Assembly: GCF_047219225.1 (NCBI RefSeq) | Contig: NZ_CP178208.1 | Span: 62,001-126,000, forward strand | Length of the DNA: 64,000 nucleotides | Direction of reading: 5' to 3' | Source: IMCC45349 sp047219225 | GTDB taxonomy: Bacteria > Bacteroidota > Bacteroidia > Flavobacteriales > Flavobacteriaceae | Part shown: positions 36,029-44,998 of the stretch, one piece after another | How the letters are laid out: every line of letters begins with the position of its first letter | Position numbering within the stretch: position 1 is the first letter of the stretch | The notes under the pieces: generated by a model | What the model saw: the letters and a program-made list of their open reading frames with translations, nothing else | Databases searched by the model: none | What the model was told of the DNA's origin: nothing | Program-made: the position numbers and the translations under genes

Positions 36029-36199
36029 TTGGAGGAATCCCTCCAATAAAAGAGTATTCAATTATATTTAGACAGACCTTCAGTAAATTATATATACTGT
36101 ATTAATAAGTATGTCCCTTTATTAAAAAGAATATAATTATTAGTATAGTTATAAAGTAAAACGAAAACCTGTACTCTTTTATTAGTGGTATTCCGCCAA
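36029..36199. repeat. Long imperfect inverted repeat flanking an AT-rich 115-bp spacer
   Basis: The 28-nt arm 36029-36056 is the reverse complement of 36172-36199 with four mismatches (24 of 28 paired, the outer 16 carrying the changes and the inner 12, TACTCTTTTATT, perfect). The left arm also contains its own small palindrome GGAGG-AATC-CCTCC. The spacer is strongly AT rich. It lies in the only long gap of the island's left arm, before the Sak4-like gene; candidates are an origin, an excision-control site or a structured leader. Confidence 0.55.
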
Positions 36200-36207
36200 T
36201 GACTTTC

Positions 36208-36235
36208 AGCATCTCAATAATTGGGATGCTTTTTT
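36208..36235 (+). terminator. Hairpin with T run in the leader of the Sak4-like gene (possible attenuator)
   Basis: AGCATCTCA-ATAAT-TGGGATGCT followed by TTTTT, 36 nt before the ATG at 36271. A terminator directly before a gene suggests either an upstream transcript ending here or attenuation. Confidence 0.5.
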
Positions 36236-36270
36236 ATGCAATTAATATTAACCTTAAAAAACATAAGATT

Positions 36271-37134
36271 ATGCAATTAAGACAATCAGAAAGAAAACAA
36301 GCTAAAATTAAAATGGCTTTACAAGGAAGTAGTGGCTCAGGAAAGAGTTTAAGCTCTCTTTTATTGGCAAAAGGACTAACTAATGACCAACTAGCTAAAG
36401 TTGCTGTTATTGATACAGAAAATGGTTCAGCAGACCTTTATGCTCACTTGGGAAACTATAATGTATTACCATTACAGCCACCTTATACACCAGAGAAATT
36501 TATTGAAGCAATAGAGGTTTGTGAAAAGGCAGGAATGGAAGTAATAATTTTGGATTCAATTTCGCAAGTATGGGATGAACTTATAGATTATCATTCAAAA
36601 TTGCCAGGCAACTCTTTTACAAACTGGAATAAGGTAACACCAAGGCAAAAAGCATTCATCAATAAGATTTTACAGTGTGATGCTCATGTAATTGCTACAA
36701 TGAGAACCAAACAAGATTATGTACTGCAACAAAAAGATGGAAAATATATTCCTGAAAAGGTGGGATTAAAAGCTGTACAAAGAGATGATGTTTCTTATGA
36801 ATTTACCATTGTATTCGATATTGATATAAAACATTTTGCAACAGCAAGTAAAGATAGAACCAACTTATTTTCAGGCAGACCAGAATTTATGATTAATACT
36901 TCTACAGGAAAACGCATTTTAGAATGGTGTACTTCACCTGTAAAAGAAGAAGATGTAAAACAGAGAATAGAAGAATGCTTATCTGTAAGTCAGTTGATGG
37001 AACTGTATAAGGAGCATCCTAGTTTTCAATTACCATTAAAAGCTTTGTATCAAGCTAAAAAAGAGCAGTTAGAGCAATTAGTTAAACCAGAAAATTTCAG
37101 TCAAAATGGAAATAGTATCAGTAACAGAGCTTAA
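36271..37134 (+). CDS. RecA-fold AAA ATPase, Sak4-like phage/island recombination protein
   Basis: Cytosolic P-loop ATPase of 287 residues. Walker A GSSGSGKS (19-26), VIDTENGSADLY (47-58), Walker B VIILDSIS (91-98) and a following RTKQDYVL motif match the phage nucleotide-binding proteins related to Sak4, RecA-like single-strand annealing helpers. The C-terminus is a short helical tail. I start at ATG 36271 (MQLRQSERKQAKIKM), the typical start, rather than 24 codons earlier inside the leader hairpin. Overlaps the DUF3871 gene by 29 nt, so the two are co-translated and probably act together on island DNA. Confidence 0.8.
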   Translation: MQLRQSERKQAKIKMALQGSSGSGKSLSSLLLAKGLTNDQLAKVAVIDTENGSADLYAHLGNYNVLPLQPPYTPEKFIEAIEVCEKAGMEVIILDSISQVWDELIDYHSKLPGNSFTNWNKVTPRQKAFINKILQCDAHVIATMRTKQDYVLQQKDGKYIPEKVGLKAVQRDDVSYEFTIVFDIDIKHFATASKDRTNLFSGRPEFMINTSTGKRILEWCTSPVKEEDVKQRIEECLSVSQLMELYKEHPSFQLPLKALYQAKKEQLEQLVKPENFSQNGNSISNRA

Positions 37135-38140
37135 CAAGCAACGTAATGGAATAATTAATATTCTTGAAGGTAAGCCAGAAGTTGTTCACAACTTACAAAT
37201 ACCTTCAGAAAACAAAGTATATCAACAGAACCCTTTTATAGAGGCTAACACAAAAGAAGTTAGCCTTTCTAGTTTAAAGAATGATTGCATTATACCAGTA
37301 TTCAGTAAGGATAATGAAAAGACTTTAGCACATCAAGAGTTTATAGAGATAGCTCAAGATTGTGTTGGTAAAGTGTTTTCTCATCATACCATAGAAGTGC
37401 CAGAAATAAGAGTTTCTCATCAAATAAAAGGTAGAACTGCTGATGCTATCTATAAACCAGTAAAAGAGCTTTTAGACCATGAGAAAACACAATATTTTGA
37501 AAGAATGGCATTTATCATTAGAATCCCATCTATTACTGAAAATATAAATGGTAATAATGTTGCCTTAACAGTTGGAGGTGTAAGAGCTTACAATCAGGAA
37601 AACCTTTATAATAGGAAAACCTATGAGAAGTTTAAGTTCTTTGTAGGTTTTCAAAATATGGTGTGTTGTAACTTATGTATTTCTACAGATGGTTATCAAG
37701 ATGAAATGCGAGTTGGAAATTATTCTGAATTACAGACTAAAATTATGGACTTAATTGAAGATTATAATCCTCAATCTCACTTACAAGGAATGATACAGTT
37801 ATCTAAACAAAATTTAACTGAACAACAGTTTGCTCAACTAATAGGTAGAGCAAGATTATATCATTATTTACCTAAAAAGGAGAAATCTCAAATTCCAGAA
37901 TTATTGCTTAATGATGGGCAAATTTCTACAGTTGCTAAAGACTATTATTTAGATGATAGCTTTTGTAGAAATGATAAAGGAGACATAAACCTATGGAATG
38001 TATATAATCTCTTTACAGGGGCTAATAAGAGTTCTTACATTGACTCTTTTCTATCAAGAAATGTAAATGCTTTTGAATTCACAAATGGACTTAAAAACAC
38101 CCTGAATGGTGATTCTAACCATGCTTGGTTTTTGAGTTGA
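37106..38140 (+). CDS. DUF3871-family protein
   Basis: Protein of 344 residues matching the Bacteroidetes DUF3871 family: ALTVGGVRAYNQENL and KFKFFVGFQNMVCCNLCISTDGY are its central signature (about 150-200). Members occur in mobile islands next to ATPases like the one upstream and resemble plasmid proteins expressed with DNA-processing genes, but no activity is known. The ATG lies within the end of the Sak4-like gene. A terminator separates it from the convergent defence operon. Confidence 0.75.
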   Translation: MEIVSVTELNKQRNGIINILEGKPEVVHNLQIPSENKVYQQNPFIEANTKEVSLSSLKNDCIIPVFSKDNEKTLAHQEFIEIAQDCVGKVFSHHTIEVPEIRVSHQIKGRTADAIYKPVKELLDHEKTQYFERMAFIIRIPSITENINGNNVALTVGGVRAYNQENLYNRKTYEKFKFFVGFQNMVCCNLCISTDGYQDEMRVGNYSELQTKIMDLIEDYNPQSHLQGMIQLSKQNLTEQQFAQLIGRARLYHYLPKKEKSQIPELLLNDGQISTVAKDYYLDDSFCRNDKGDINLWNVYNLFTGANKSSYIDSFLSRNVNAFEFTNGLKNTLNGDSNHAWFLS

Positions 38141-38146
38141 GTGAAG

Positions 38147-38185
38147 CCCAATCTCTATTTGTTTAGAGGTTGGGTTATTTTTTTT
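38147..38185. terminator. Terminator between the DUF3871 gene and the defence operon
   Basis: CCCAATCTCT paired with AGAGGTTGGG (one G-U) followed by a T run on the plus strand. It stops plus-strand transcription and overlaps the last codons of mcrC on the other strand. Confidence 0.7.
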
Positions 38186-39602
38186 GATACGCTTTTATTA
38201 ATGTTTCTACCCTTAACAAAAACTCATTTTCTTTTTCATTTATTTCAGACATATTCATTTCTTTATTTATATAAATCCCATCTACTATAAATCTGGTTTC
38301 TATGCTTTGATTGTCAAATAAATTTTCGGAATAAGTCGTGTCAATGCTAATTTCATTGTTAAGAGGGTAAAGTAAACCTCCTGCAATAACATTAGGTTGA
38401 TAGTATTGGATATAAGAGTGAATTTGATAAAAATCACTTCTATCTAAATCTGAATAACTACTTTGAGTTTTATGAAGTCTCATCTTTTTAAACTTAGCAT
38501 CAAAAACTATTATCTGATTAGTAAGTTTATGTTTCATGACTAAATCTGGAAACATTTTACGCTTATAAAACATTTTCTGATACACATTCAGTTCTTCCTG
38601 ACCAGTTACATACCAGTCTGTAAAATAACGACTTAAAAGCTTTTCTAGATATACTTCAAAAAGTTGAGAAATATCAAATAAATAACCATTAGTTGTTAGC
38701 TGGTTATCTGTTTGAGAAACTAATAAGTTTTGTTCTTTTAGTATTATTTCAGCATACCCAATAGTTTTTTTAAAAGCAGAAAACATAGGGTTTTGTAGAA
38801 CAAAATGATTTTTTGCTTTTTCAATTACTGAGTTTTGAGGGAATACAGCAGAATAGTTCTGTTTTAGAAGCTGATAAACACCTAATATTTTTTTGTGTAT
38901 TTCCTTACCAAATCTTTTTTCTAAGGCTTTACAAGCCAAGTAAAGCACATCAATAATTTCTTGAACGTAAATCTGTTCTCTAAATGTAGAAGTTAAATTA
39001 CCTGTGAAAGGTATATCTCTTTTTAAATAAGCATTAAGGTCAATTTTTCCACGAACTTTATTACTTCTTTCTGTTATTGATTGGTAGTTTTTAGGCAGCC
39101 CTAGTACTGCTGCTTTTTCTAAAGACTGAATAAAAAGAAACGCAATGATATTTTGAAACTCATTAGTTTCTTCTGTTTTATCTGCCTTAGTAGATTGATT
39201 GTCAACATAAATATCATTGACAAAGTTTAGCATACGTTTTAAAAAAGTATCACCATAAGGAGTTACAATGTTAAATTGAACATCTTTATGATAAATTGTA
39301 CCAGCAAATAAACCAGTTTGAACTATGTACTTTTTCTCTTCAGAATTACTCTCTTTTGCGTATAGTTTTAATATGAGCTGTTCCTCATCTTCAAGCTTAT
39401 TACGTTGTTCCTTAAAACCAAAAATTTTAATCTGTTCAAGACTTTCCTTTTTAGTAGTAAATTGATAAGTTGAAGAAAAAATTTGTTCAGTTATGTGTCT
39501 AGATTCCTTTTTGTTTTTTGCACCAAAACTATTCTTTAATTGGTTTTCAACTAAAGGCTTTTCCTCATAAAAATTATGATTTGTTGGTACATTTATTTTC
39601 AT
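38175..39602 (-). CDS. mcrC: McrC-like nuclease subunit
   Basis: Nuclease partner of the McrB-like GTPase, 475 residues. An N-terminal beta-rich region (about 30-150) is followed by VRGKIDLNAYLKRDIPFTGN, the McrC hallmark, near residue 185, and by a PD-(D/E)xK core: Pro352-Asp353 (MFPDLV) and Asp368-Ala-Lys370 (VFDAKFK). In known systems McrC binds the McrB ring, stimulates GTP hydrolysis and cuts DNA. It is the last gene of the eight-gene operon, 3 nt after the mcrB-like gene. All catalytic residues look intact. Confidence 0.9.
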   Translation of the reverse strand: MKINVPTNHNFYEEKPLVENQLKNSFGAKNKKESRHITEQIFSSTYQFTTKKESLEQIKIFGFKEQRNKLEDEEQLILKLYAKESNSEEKKYIVQTGLFAGTIYHKDVQFNIVTPYGDTFLKRMLNFVNDIYVDNQSTKADKTEETNEFQNIIAFLFIQSLEKAAVLGLPKNYQSITERSNKVRGKIDLNAYLKRDIPFTGNLTSTFREQIYVQEIIDVLYLACKALEKRFGKEIHKKILGVYQLLKQNYSAVFPQNSVIEKAKNHFVLQNPMFSAFKKTIGYAEIILKEQNLLVSQTDNQLTTNGYLFDISQLFEVYLEKLLSRYFTDWYVTGQEELNVYQKMFYKRKMFPDLVMKHKLTNQIIVFDAKFKKMRLHKTQSSYSDLDRSDFYQIHSYIQYYQPNVIAGGLLYPLNNEISIDTTYSENLFDNQSIETRFIVDGIYINKEMNMSEINEKENEFLLRVETLIKAYQKK

Positions 39603-39605
39603 CTA

Positions 39606-41735
39606 CTATTTACTAATGGGATTTACAAAAACAGATAAAGCTTCTTCTAACTTATTATCTAATTGACTTTCTGCAAACATAGACCTCAAATATTCTTTTA
39701 ATGTAGGTCTTAAATGTAAATTGAATAATACATTTAAGTTCTTAGATGAAATCGTTCTGCTATTAGCTATTCCAGTAATTTTCATAAAAAAAGAATGCCC
39801 AAACTCATAGGATTTTCCCATGCCTAGTTTTTCACTAATAAAGTCATTAAGGTTTTTACAAGATTTTGAATACTTTTCAATATTATGAAAATCATCACCA
39901 TTTCTAAATTTCACATCATTTTCAATCACTTCATAATCGCAATCTTTTCTTATCCATTTAAAACGCCTTCTAAGAGCTAAGTCAAAAGCATCAATACTTT
40001 TATCCACATCATTCATCATACCTATAAAAAACACATTCTTTGGCACTCCAAAATAAGCATTCACTTTGCCATTTTCATCTTTTATTAAATGATAAGCTAG
40101 TTCTGTATTATTTTTATTCTCTTCATCCTCTTCAATCATATCTTCAATTAAAGAAGAATATTGAGTCTTTATTAGATTGTCTTCACTCTCTCCATCATGC
40201 CTATAATCTTTTTCGATACATAAAAGTGTTTCTCCAAATACAGAAGACAGATTAGCTCTATTAATTTCATCTACTACAAAGTAATACTCTTTCTTAGGGT
40301 TTTCTTTGGCTCTTTTACAAAAACGTTTAAAAATACCATCAACTAATTCAAACTTGATGTTTCCATTTTCTGTTACACCTTTAGGCTTAATACCTTCAAT
40401 AAAATCTTCATAAGTAAAAGATGGGTGAAACTGTACAAATTCATATCTACTTCTATCTCCTTGGCATAAAAAATCTAAACTATTTTTTACAGCATATGTT
40501 TTTCCTGTTCCAGGAGGTCCATATAGAATAACATTTGGAGTATTCACATCTGCAATACCTTGTGTGTTTCCATATTTCCAAATAAATCTTGATAGTAAGA
40601 CATTATCCAGAGGAGTATCTTGTATTTCTAGAATATGATTTAAAACTTTTCTAATTTCATGATTTTTGCCCAAATTACTAGTTGTTTCTGATTCTAATAA
40701 CTCATCATGAAGAGCATCTATTACTGGGTCTGAATAAATATAGATAAAGTCATATAGGTTGTCCAATACAGCTACTTTTCTTAAAATTTGTTTAGCTTGA
40801 TAATCAGAATCTTCAAATTGTGAAGGTTTCAACATTGCATCATCACAATTAACTACATTTTCAAAGAGAGGCTTTATATTATTATTAAATTCAATTTTAG
40901 CATCTTCAATTGAAGCATTAGATACTTTTTTACCAATAGCATAAGAACCATTCTCATTTAGCTTTACACCAAAAGCAAGAGCTGAACCAGCTGGCTTAGA
41001 TGAACCAAAAACAGTTTTTGTTGTACGTTCTAAAAAGTTACATAAATAACCTCCAGGTAATGTTGCTTCTTGGTTATTTATTCGATTAGTATAATCCTCA
41101 ATATCTAGGGTGTTATTGGTGATTTTATCCCTGTACTGTGTCCAATCATTTAAAAGGTTTTGATATTCGTTTTCAATAAACTTTTGTTCTTTACTACTAA
41201 CCTCACTTTTATATTTATTCCAAAGGATTTTTAACTCTTCTTGACGCTGATTTGATATTTTAATTTTCTCCATAAGTTTATCACTCATTATTTTTTTATA
41301 CCACTGTTTTATAAAATAATTTGTAGCATTATTTCCTTGGCACAAGGTTAAAGTTCCAGGTGCTTGTATATGTTTACTATTGAACTTTTTTAAGCTTTGT
41401 TCTAAAATGGTTTTATCCTTTGAATCCTTGAAGATAGATAACACTTCTATTTTTCTTCTTAGAGGAAACCAGTCAAAATCTGAAGTAACATTTTTATCTA
41501 GATAAGCCTTATCTTTTATTTTTACTAATGCTATTGGAGTAATGGTATTTCTAACCATAACTATATCTCCAATTTCCACATCATTTTTAAACCAATCTGG
41601 GTCAGGAACTGGATTACCATTTTTATCATTCCAATTATCCCATAAACCAATGATTTGTTTAGTGTTAATTACATCTATTAAGGTTTGAGCACTTAACTTC
41701 TCATCTGGTTGTATTTGTATATGCCAAAAATTCAT
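39606..41735 (-). CDS. mcrB: McrB-like AAA+ GTPase with an EVE-like N-terminal domain
   Basis: Motor and sensor subunit, 709 residues. Residues 1-105 (MNFWHIQIQPDEK, GLWDNWND, GDIVMVRNTITPIALVKI) look like an EVE/PUA-type base-flipping module that reads modified bases. A helical middle (105-390) leads to the AAA+ domain: Walker A GPPGTGKT (406-413), Walker B VVDEINRAN (487-495) and the McrB sensor GMMNDVDKSIDAFDLALRRRF (about 571-591). The N-domain differs from the E. coli McrB DUF3578 reader, so the modification detected may differ. The ATG abuts the Res stop (TAAATG), and mcrC follows 3 nt later. Confidence 0.9.
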   Translation of the reverse strand: MNFWHIQIQPDEKLSAQTLIDVINTKQIIGLWDNWNDKNGNPVPDPDWFKNDVEIGDIVMVRNTITPIALVKIKDKAYLDKNVTSDFDWFPLRRKIEVLSIFKDSKDKTILEQSLKKFNSKHIQAPGTLTLCQGNNATNYFIKQWYKKIMSDKLMEKIKISNQRQEELKILWNKYKSEVSSKEQKFIENEYQNLLNDWTQYRDKITNNTLDIEDYTNRINNQEATLPGGYLCNFLERTTKTVFGSSKPAGSALAFGVKLNENGSYAIGKKVSNASIEDAKIEFNNNIKPLFENVVNCDDAMLKPSQFEDSDYQAKQILRKVAVLDNLYDFIYIYSDPVIDALHDELLESETTSNLGKNHEIRKVLNHILEIQDTPLDNVLLSRFIWKYGNTQGIADVNTPNVILYGPPGTGKTYAVKNSLDFLCQGDRSRYEFVQFHPSFTYEDFIEGIKPKGVTENGNIKFELVDGIFKRFCKRAKENPKKEYYFVVDEINRANLSSVFGETLLCIEKDYRHDGESEDNLIKTQYSSLIEDMIEEDEENKNNTELAYHLIKDENGKVNAYFGVPKNVFFIGMMNDVDKSIDAFDLALRRRFKWIRKDCDYEVIENDVKFRNGDDFHNIEKYSKSCKNLNDFISEKLGMGKSYEFGHSFFMKITGIANSRTISSKNLNVLFNLHLRPTLKEYLRSMFAESQLDNKLEEALSVFVNPISK

Positions 41736-44700
41736 TTATTCAACTAATCCTTTTTCTAATACTTTTTCTATGTAAGTATGTTTATCTTCATCTTGAAAAT
41801 AAACATTGGCATTATGATAATGTTCAATAGTCTCATCATGAGACCTTCTATATTGCATATCCTTAAATGAAGTATTAGATATTATAAATGAATTTAAATA
41901 AGTGTTTTTATCATCTAATTTAGCTTGAAACTCATCTTTTATAGTCTTGTGTAATCTTACCTTAGGGTGATTCCAAACATCTTCTAGCATATAAATTCCT
42001 TTTGGGTCTATAAAACTTAAATATTGTTTATCTCCTACAATTTGCCATAACATAAAATCTGGGTAGAAATTCTTAGTTTCTGTTAGAAAACCAATTCCAG
42101 TTTTGCTTTGATTCCTTAGTAGATATACTTTTTTGTCATTGAAATAACTCTTATTAGCATTATAGTACTGCTTCAAATCATCTACAAAATCCTTTTCTCC
42201 TTCATTTAACTGTACAGGAGAAACCTTAACAATATCCTTATATATCCTGTCATTCATATAGAGTAAAGGATAATAAAGATGGTTGCCATAATCAAACCCA
42301 ACAAAAGAACCTCTATTTATTTCAAAGTCATTTTGGAGCATATCATCTTTCTTAACAAGCTCTTTAAACTCTAAAACATTTCTTATAATATCTGTTTCAG
42401 TTTCTTCTACAGCAACTGTGTATTCTTCTGTAAAATTAGGATGACTTTCTTCAAGAATATCAACTTCAATATGTCTAGCTAAGTATTTGTTTTTAATACT
42501 TAAATAGAACTTTTCGGTATAGTTTTTAAGTAGTGCAATCACTAACTCTTCCCATATAAATACTCTATTAAAACTTGATGGTTCTAAATCTGAGGCTGGT
42601 ATAGAAATCTGATACCAAGAATCATCATTCATTATTTTTTGAAGGTTTTCTTTAGTAACTGACAAGTTATACCAACTTCTTTCATTTTTATATTTCTGAA
42701 TTTCAAAAAAGATTTTATCCCAATTTATAAAAGCTAAATTATGAGGCTTTAAAGTTAATCCTACATCTTTACCATCTACTACATTAGTAATCGATTTATT
42801 ACTACTAATCATTTGGATTTTAGGATACCAATCTAATTTAATATCCAAGTACTTTGAAGCATCAGTTATCTCTAAAACTGTTATGTTTTCCTTTTTGTAG
42901 TTTTCAGCTACACCTTCTTTTGTTTTGATAATTTTTAAACTATCTCTAGTTTTAGAATATCTGTTTATAGTTGGAATGGTTATCGTTTTAAAATTACCTT
43001 CATTTGTTGGTAATCCTTCTTCCTCAAGGTATTCTTTAAACTGCTGCATATAGTCAGCTTTAATACCAAAAATATTTAAGGTTTCTAGTGTAGGTATATA
43101 TTTTGGTGTTTTCTCTTTTGGTCTTTGATACTCATCTAATCTAGAACTACGTTTTAAGCTCATATTAAAACCTTTTAAACGTACTCCTCTACCAAATAAC
43201 TGAATTATCTGACTACCTTCTCCTTTACCAATATTCATCAATCCCATGGTGCTTACCCTCCAAGAAGACCAACCTTCAGTAAATTTTTTAGAACCAATTA
43301 GTAAATTAATATTACTATTTTTTTCATTGATATTATGAAATAAGCTTTCTGAAAATTCTTTTTCCATACCCAATATACCAACTGCCATACATAGTTTATG
43401 AAGTTTAGCTTCATCACCTACATTTATAACACCAAAATATTGGTCTGTATCTCCAATCCTTAAACCAAGCTCTCCATCAGCACCTTTTAGATTATCTAGG
43501 TGTACATTGGCACCTACAAGACTTGTATTAAATACTTTTTGAAGTATATCGATATATAGCTCATCAGACTCAACTAGGTTTTCCTTTAGGTAGTCAAAAG
43601 AATTTGAAAATATAGATGCTCCATTTTCATCATTTAGACCTGCATTCCCAGTTAATATTTGATTGATATGGTTTTTGGAATTACTTGGGTCTTTTATAAA
43701 GTCTGAAATGAATTTAACAATGGTAATTACATCAGATAACTCTAACTTCTTTTTGTTTCCAAATTCATCTGTTATCGTTTTGCTACTTACAGAGTTTACT
43801 TTTCCTCCAACAAATATCCATAATGGTTTTGCTAGTTTGTAAACATCCATTTTAGATGCGTTTTGATTGTAAACTAATTGTTGTTGGTAATAACCAAGTA
43901 AACATGCTGTTAAATACTTTCTTAAATACTCATCATTAGTATCATCTTTTATGTTTAGGATTTTGTAGTCTTTACCATAACCATCTTTGTAAAAATACTT
44001 GTAGCTGTAATCAAATAGAATAGCCTTACTATACTCTTTAAATAAGGTTTCCTTTTTCTTTCCTGAAGCTGCACTTATGGCTTGACCAAATGTTGCAGAA
44101 TACTCAAAAGCAAATCCGTTTTCACTTAATAGGTCTCTTCTTTTTTTCCATTCATCACCACTAGCTCCTCTATGTCCTTCATCAACAAGAACAAGGTTGT
44201 TTTTCTCAAAAGCTTCTACAGCAACAGTTTTACCATCATTACTTCCTTCTTCTGTTAGTTTACTTATTTCTATAATCTCTACCATTTCTCCAGAAAATAA
44301 AGCTCCTGAAGACTTGCTAAATATTTCTGCTTTAATATTTGATGCTGCAAACTCATTTAAATGCTGATTTGACAAACCTTCATTAGGTGTAACTAACAAC
44401 ACTTTATTAAAATCTTTTTTACCATACTTTTTAGCGTAATGTAAATACTGCTTTATGTTTACATGGAGTAACAATGTTTTACCACTACCAGTAGCAGACC
44501 ATATAGCAATTTTACTTAACTCATCAACTGTAAAGTAATCTGAAACATAATCATATTTATTAGGTACACTATGGTCTAAAGGATTATTAAAAGCATCTAC
44601 AAACTGATTTAACTCTGCCAATAATAAGTTAGGATTAGCAAAATATTTATCCAGATAAATCTCTATAAAAAGTAGTGTTATGTATTGAAAGTATTTCCAT

Positions 44701-44978
44701 TTAAAAACACCTTCTCTGTATTCTGAAATAGCTAGTGTATGGCTTACAATATTTTGGTCATACTCAAACAATAAGTCTTTGTTTAGTTTTTCGCTATCTA
44801 ATAATCTCATTTTTAAAGCATGATGAAATTTAGTTACATTGTTTTCATCATAGCCTTCTAAATGAGAATCTTTAAGGTATTGTGCCATACCTTCAAAATC
44901 TGAACATCCAAATAAGCTTAGCAAGTATCTGTTTAATACCAACCCTTGACTTAGCTTCATAATTTTCTTTTTAGCCAT
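41736..44978 (-). CDS. Type III Res-like DEAD helicase/endonuclease
   Basis: Helicase-nuclease of 1080 residues, longer than a plain Res. Helicase motifs: Walker A SATGSGKT (161-168), LVTPNEGLSNQH, motif II DEGH in LVLVDEGHRG, FEYSATFGQ, and motif VI-like IIQLFGRGVRLKG. The C-terminus has a PD-(D/E)xK nuclease: Pro973-Asp974 (FYPDFML) and Asp991-Pro-Lys993 (SFIDPKG). In type III enzymes Res cuts DNA after ATP-driven movement from two unmethylated sites, in a complex with Mod. The Mod-like gene is 20 nt upstream and the McrB-like gene abuts downstream. Confidence 0.88.
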   Translation of the reverse strand: MAKKKIMKLSQGLVLNRYLLSLFGCSDFEGMAQYLKDSHLEGYDENNVTKFHHALKMRLLDSEKLNKDLLFEYDQNIVSHTLAISEYREGVFKWKYFQYITLLFIEIYLDKYFANPNLLLAELNQFVDAFNNPLDHSVPNKYDYVSDYFTVDELSKIAIWSATGSGKTLLLHVNIKQYLHYAKKYGKKDFNKVLLVTPNEGLSNQHLNEFAASNIKAEIFSKSSGALFSGEMVEIIEISKLTEEGSNDGKTVAVEAFEKNNLVLVDEGHRGASGDEWKKRRDLLSENGFAFEYSATFGQAISAASGKKKETLFKEYSKAILFDYSYKYFYKDGYGKDYKILNIKDDTNDEYLRKYLTACLLGYYQQQLVYNQNASKMDVYKLAKPLWIFVGGKVNSVSSKTITDEFGNKKKLELSDVITIVKFISDFIKDPSNSKNHINQILTGNAGLNDENGASIFSNSFDYLKENLVESDELYIDILQKVFNTSLVGANVHLDNLKGADGELGLRIGDTDQYFGVINVGDEAKLHKLCMAVGILGMEKEFSESLFHNINEKNSNINLLIGSKKFTEGWSSWRVSTMGLMNIGKGEGSQIIQLFGRGVRLKGFNMSLKRSSRLDEYQRPKEKTPKYIPTLETLNIFGIKADYMQQFKEYLEEEGLPTNEGNFKTITIPTINRYSKTRDSLKIIKTKEGVAENYKKENITVLEITDASKYLDIKLDWYPKIQMISSNKSITNVVDGKDVGLTLKPHNLAFINWDKIFFEIQKYKNERSWYNLSVTKENLQKIMNDDSWYQISIPASDLEPSSFNRVFIWEELVIALLKNYTEKFYLSIKNKYLARHIEVDILEESHPNFTEEYTVAVEETETDIIRNVLEFKELVKKDDMLQNDFEINRGSFVGFDYGNHLYYPLLYMNDRIYKDIVKVSPVQLNEGEKDFVDDLKQYYNANKSYFNDKKVYLLRNQSKTGIGFLTETKNFYPDFMLWQIVGDKQYLSFIDPKGIYMLEDVWNHPKVRLHKTIKDEFQAKLDDKNTYLNSFIISNTSFKDMQYRRSHDETIEHYHNANVYFQDEDKHTYIEKVLEKGLVE

Positions 44979-44998
44979 GTTGTTATTGTCTGGTTTTA

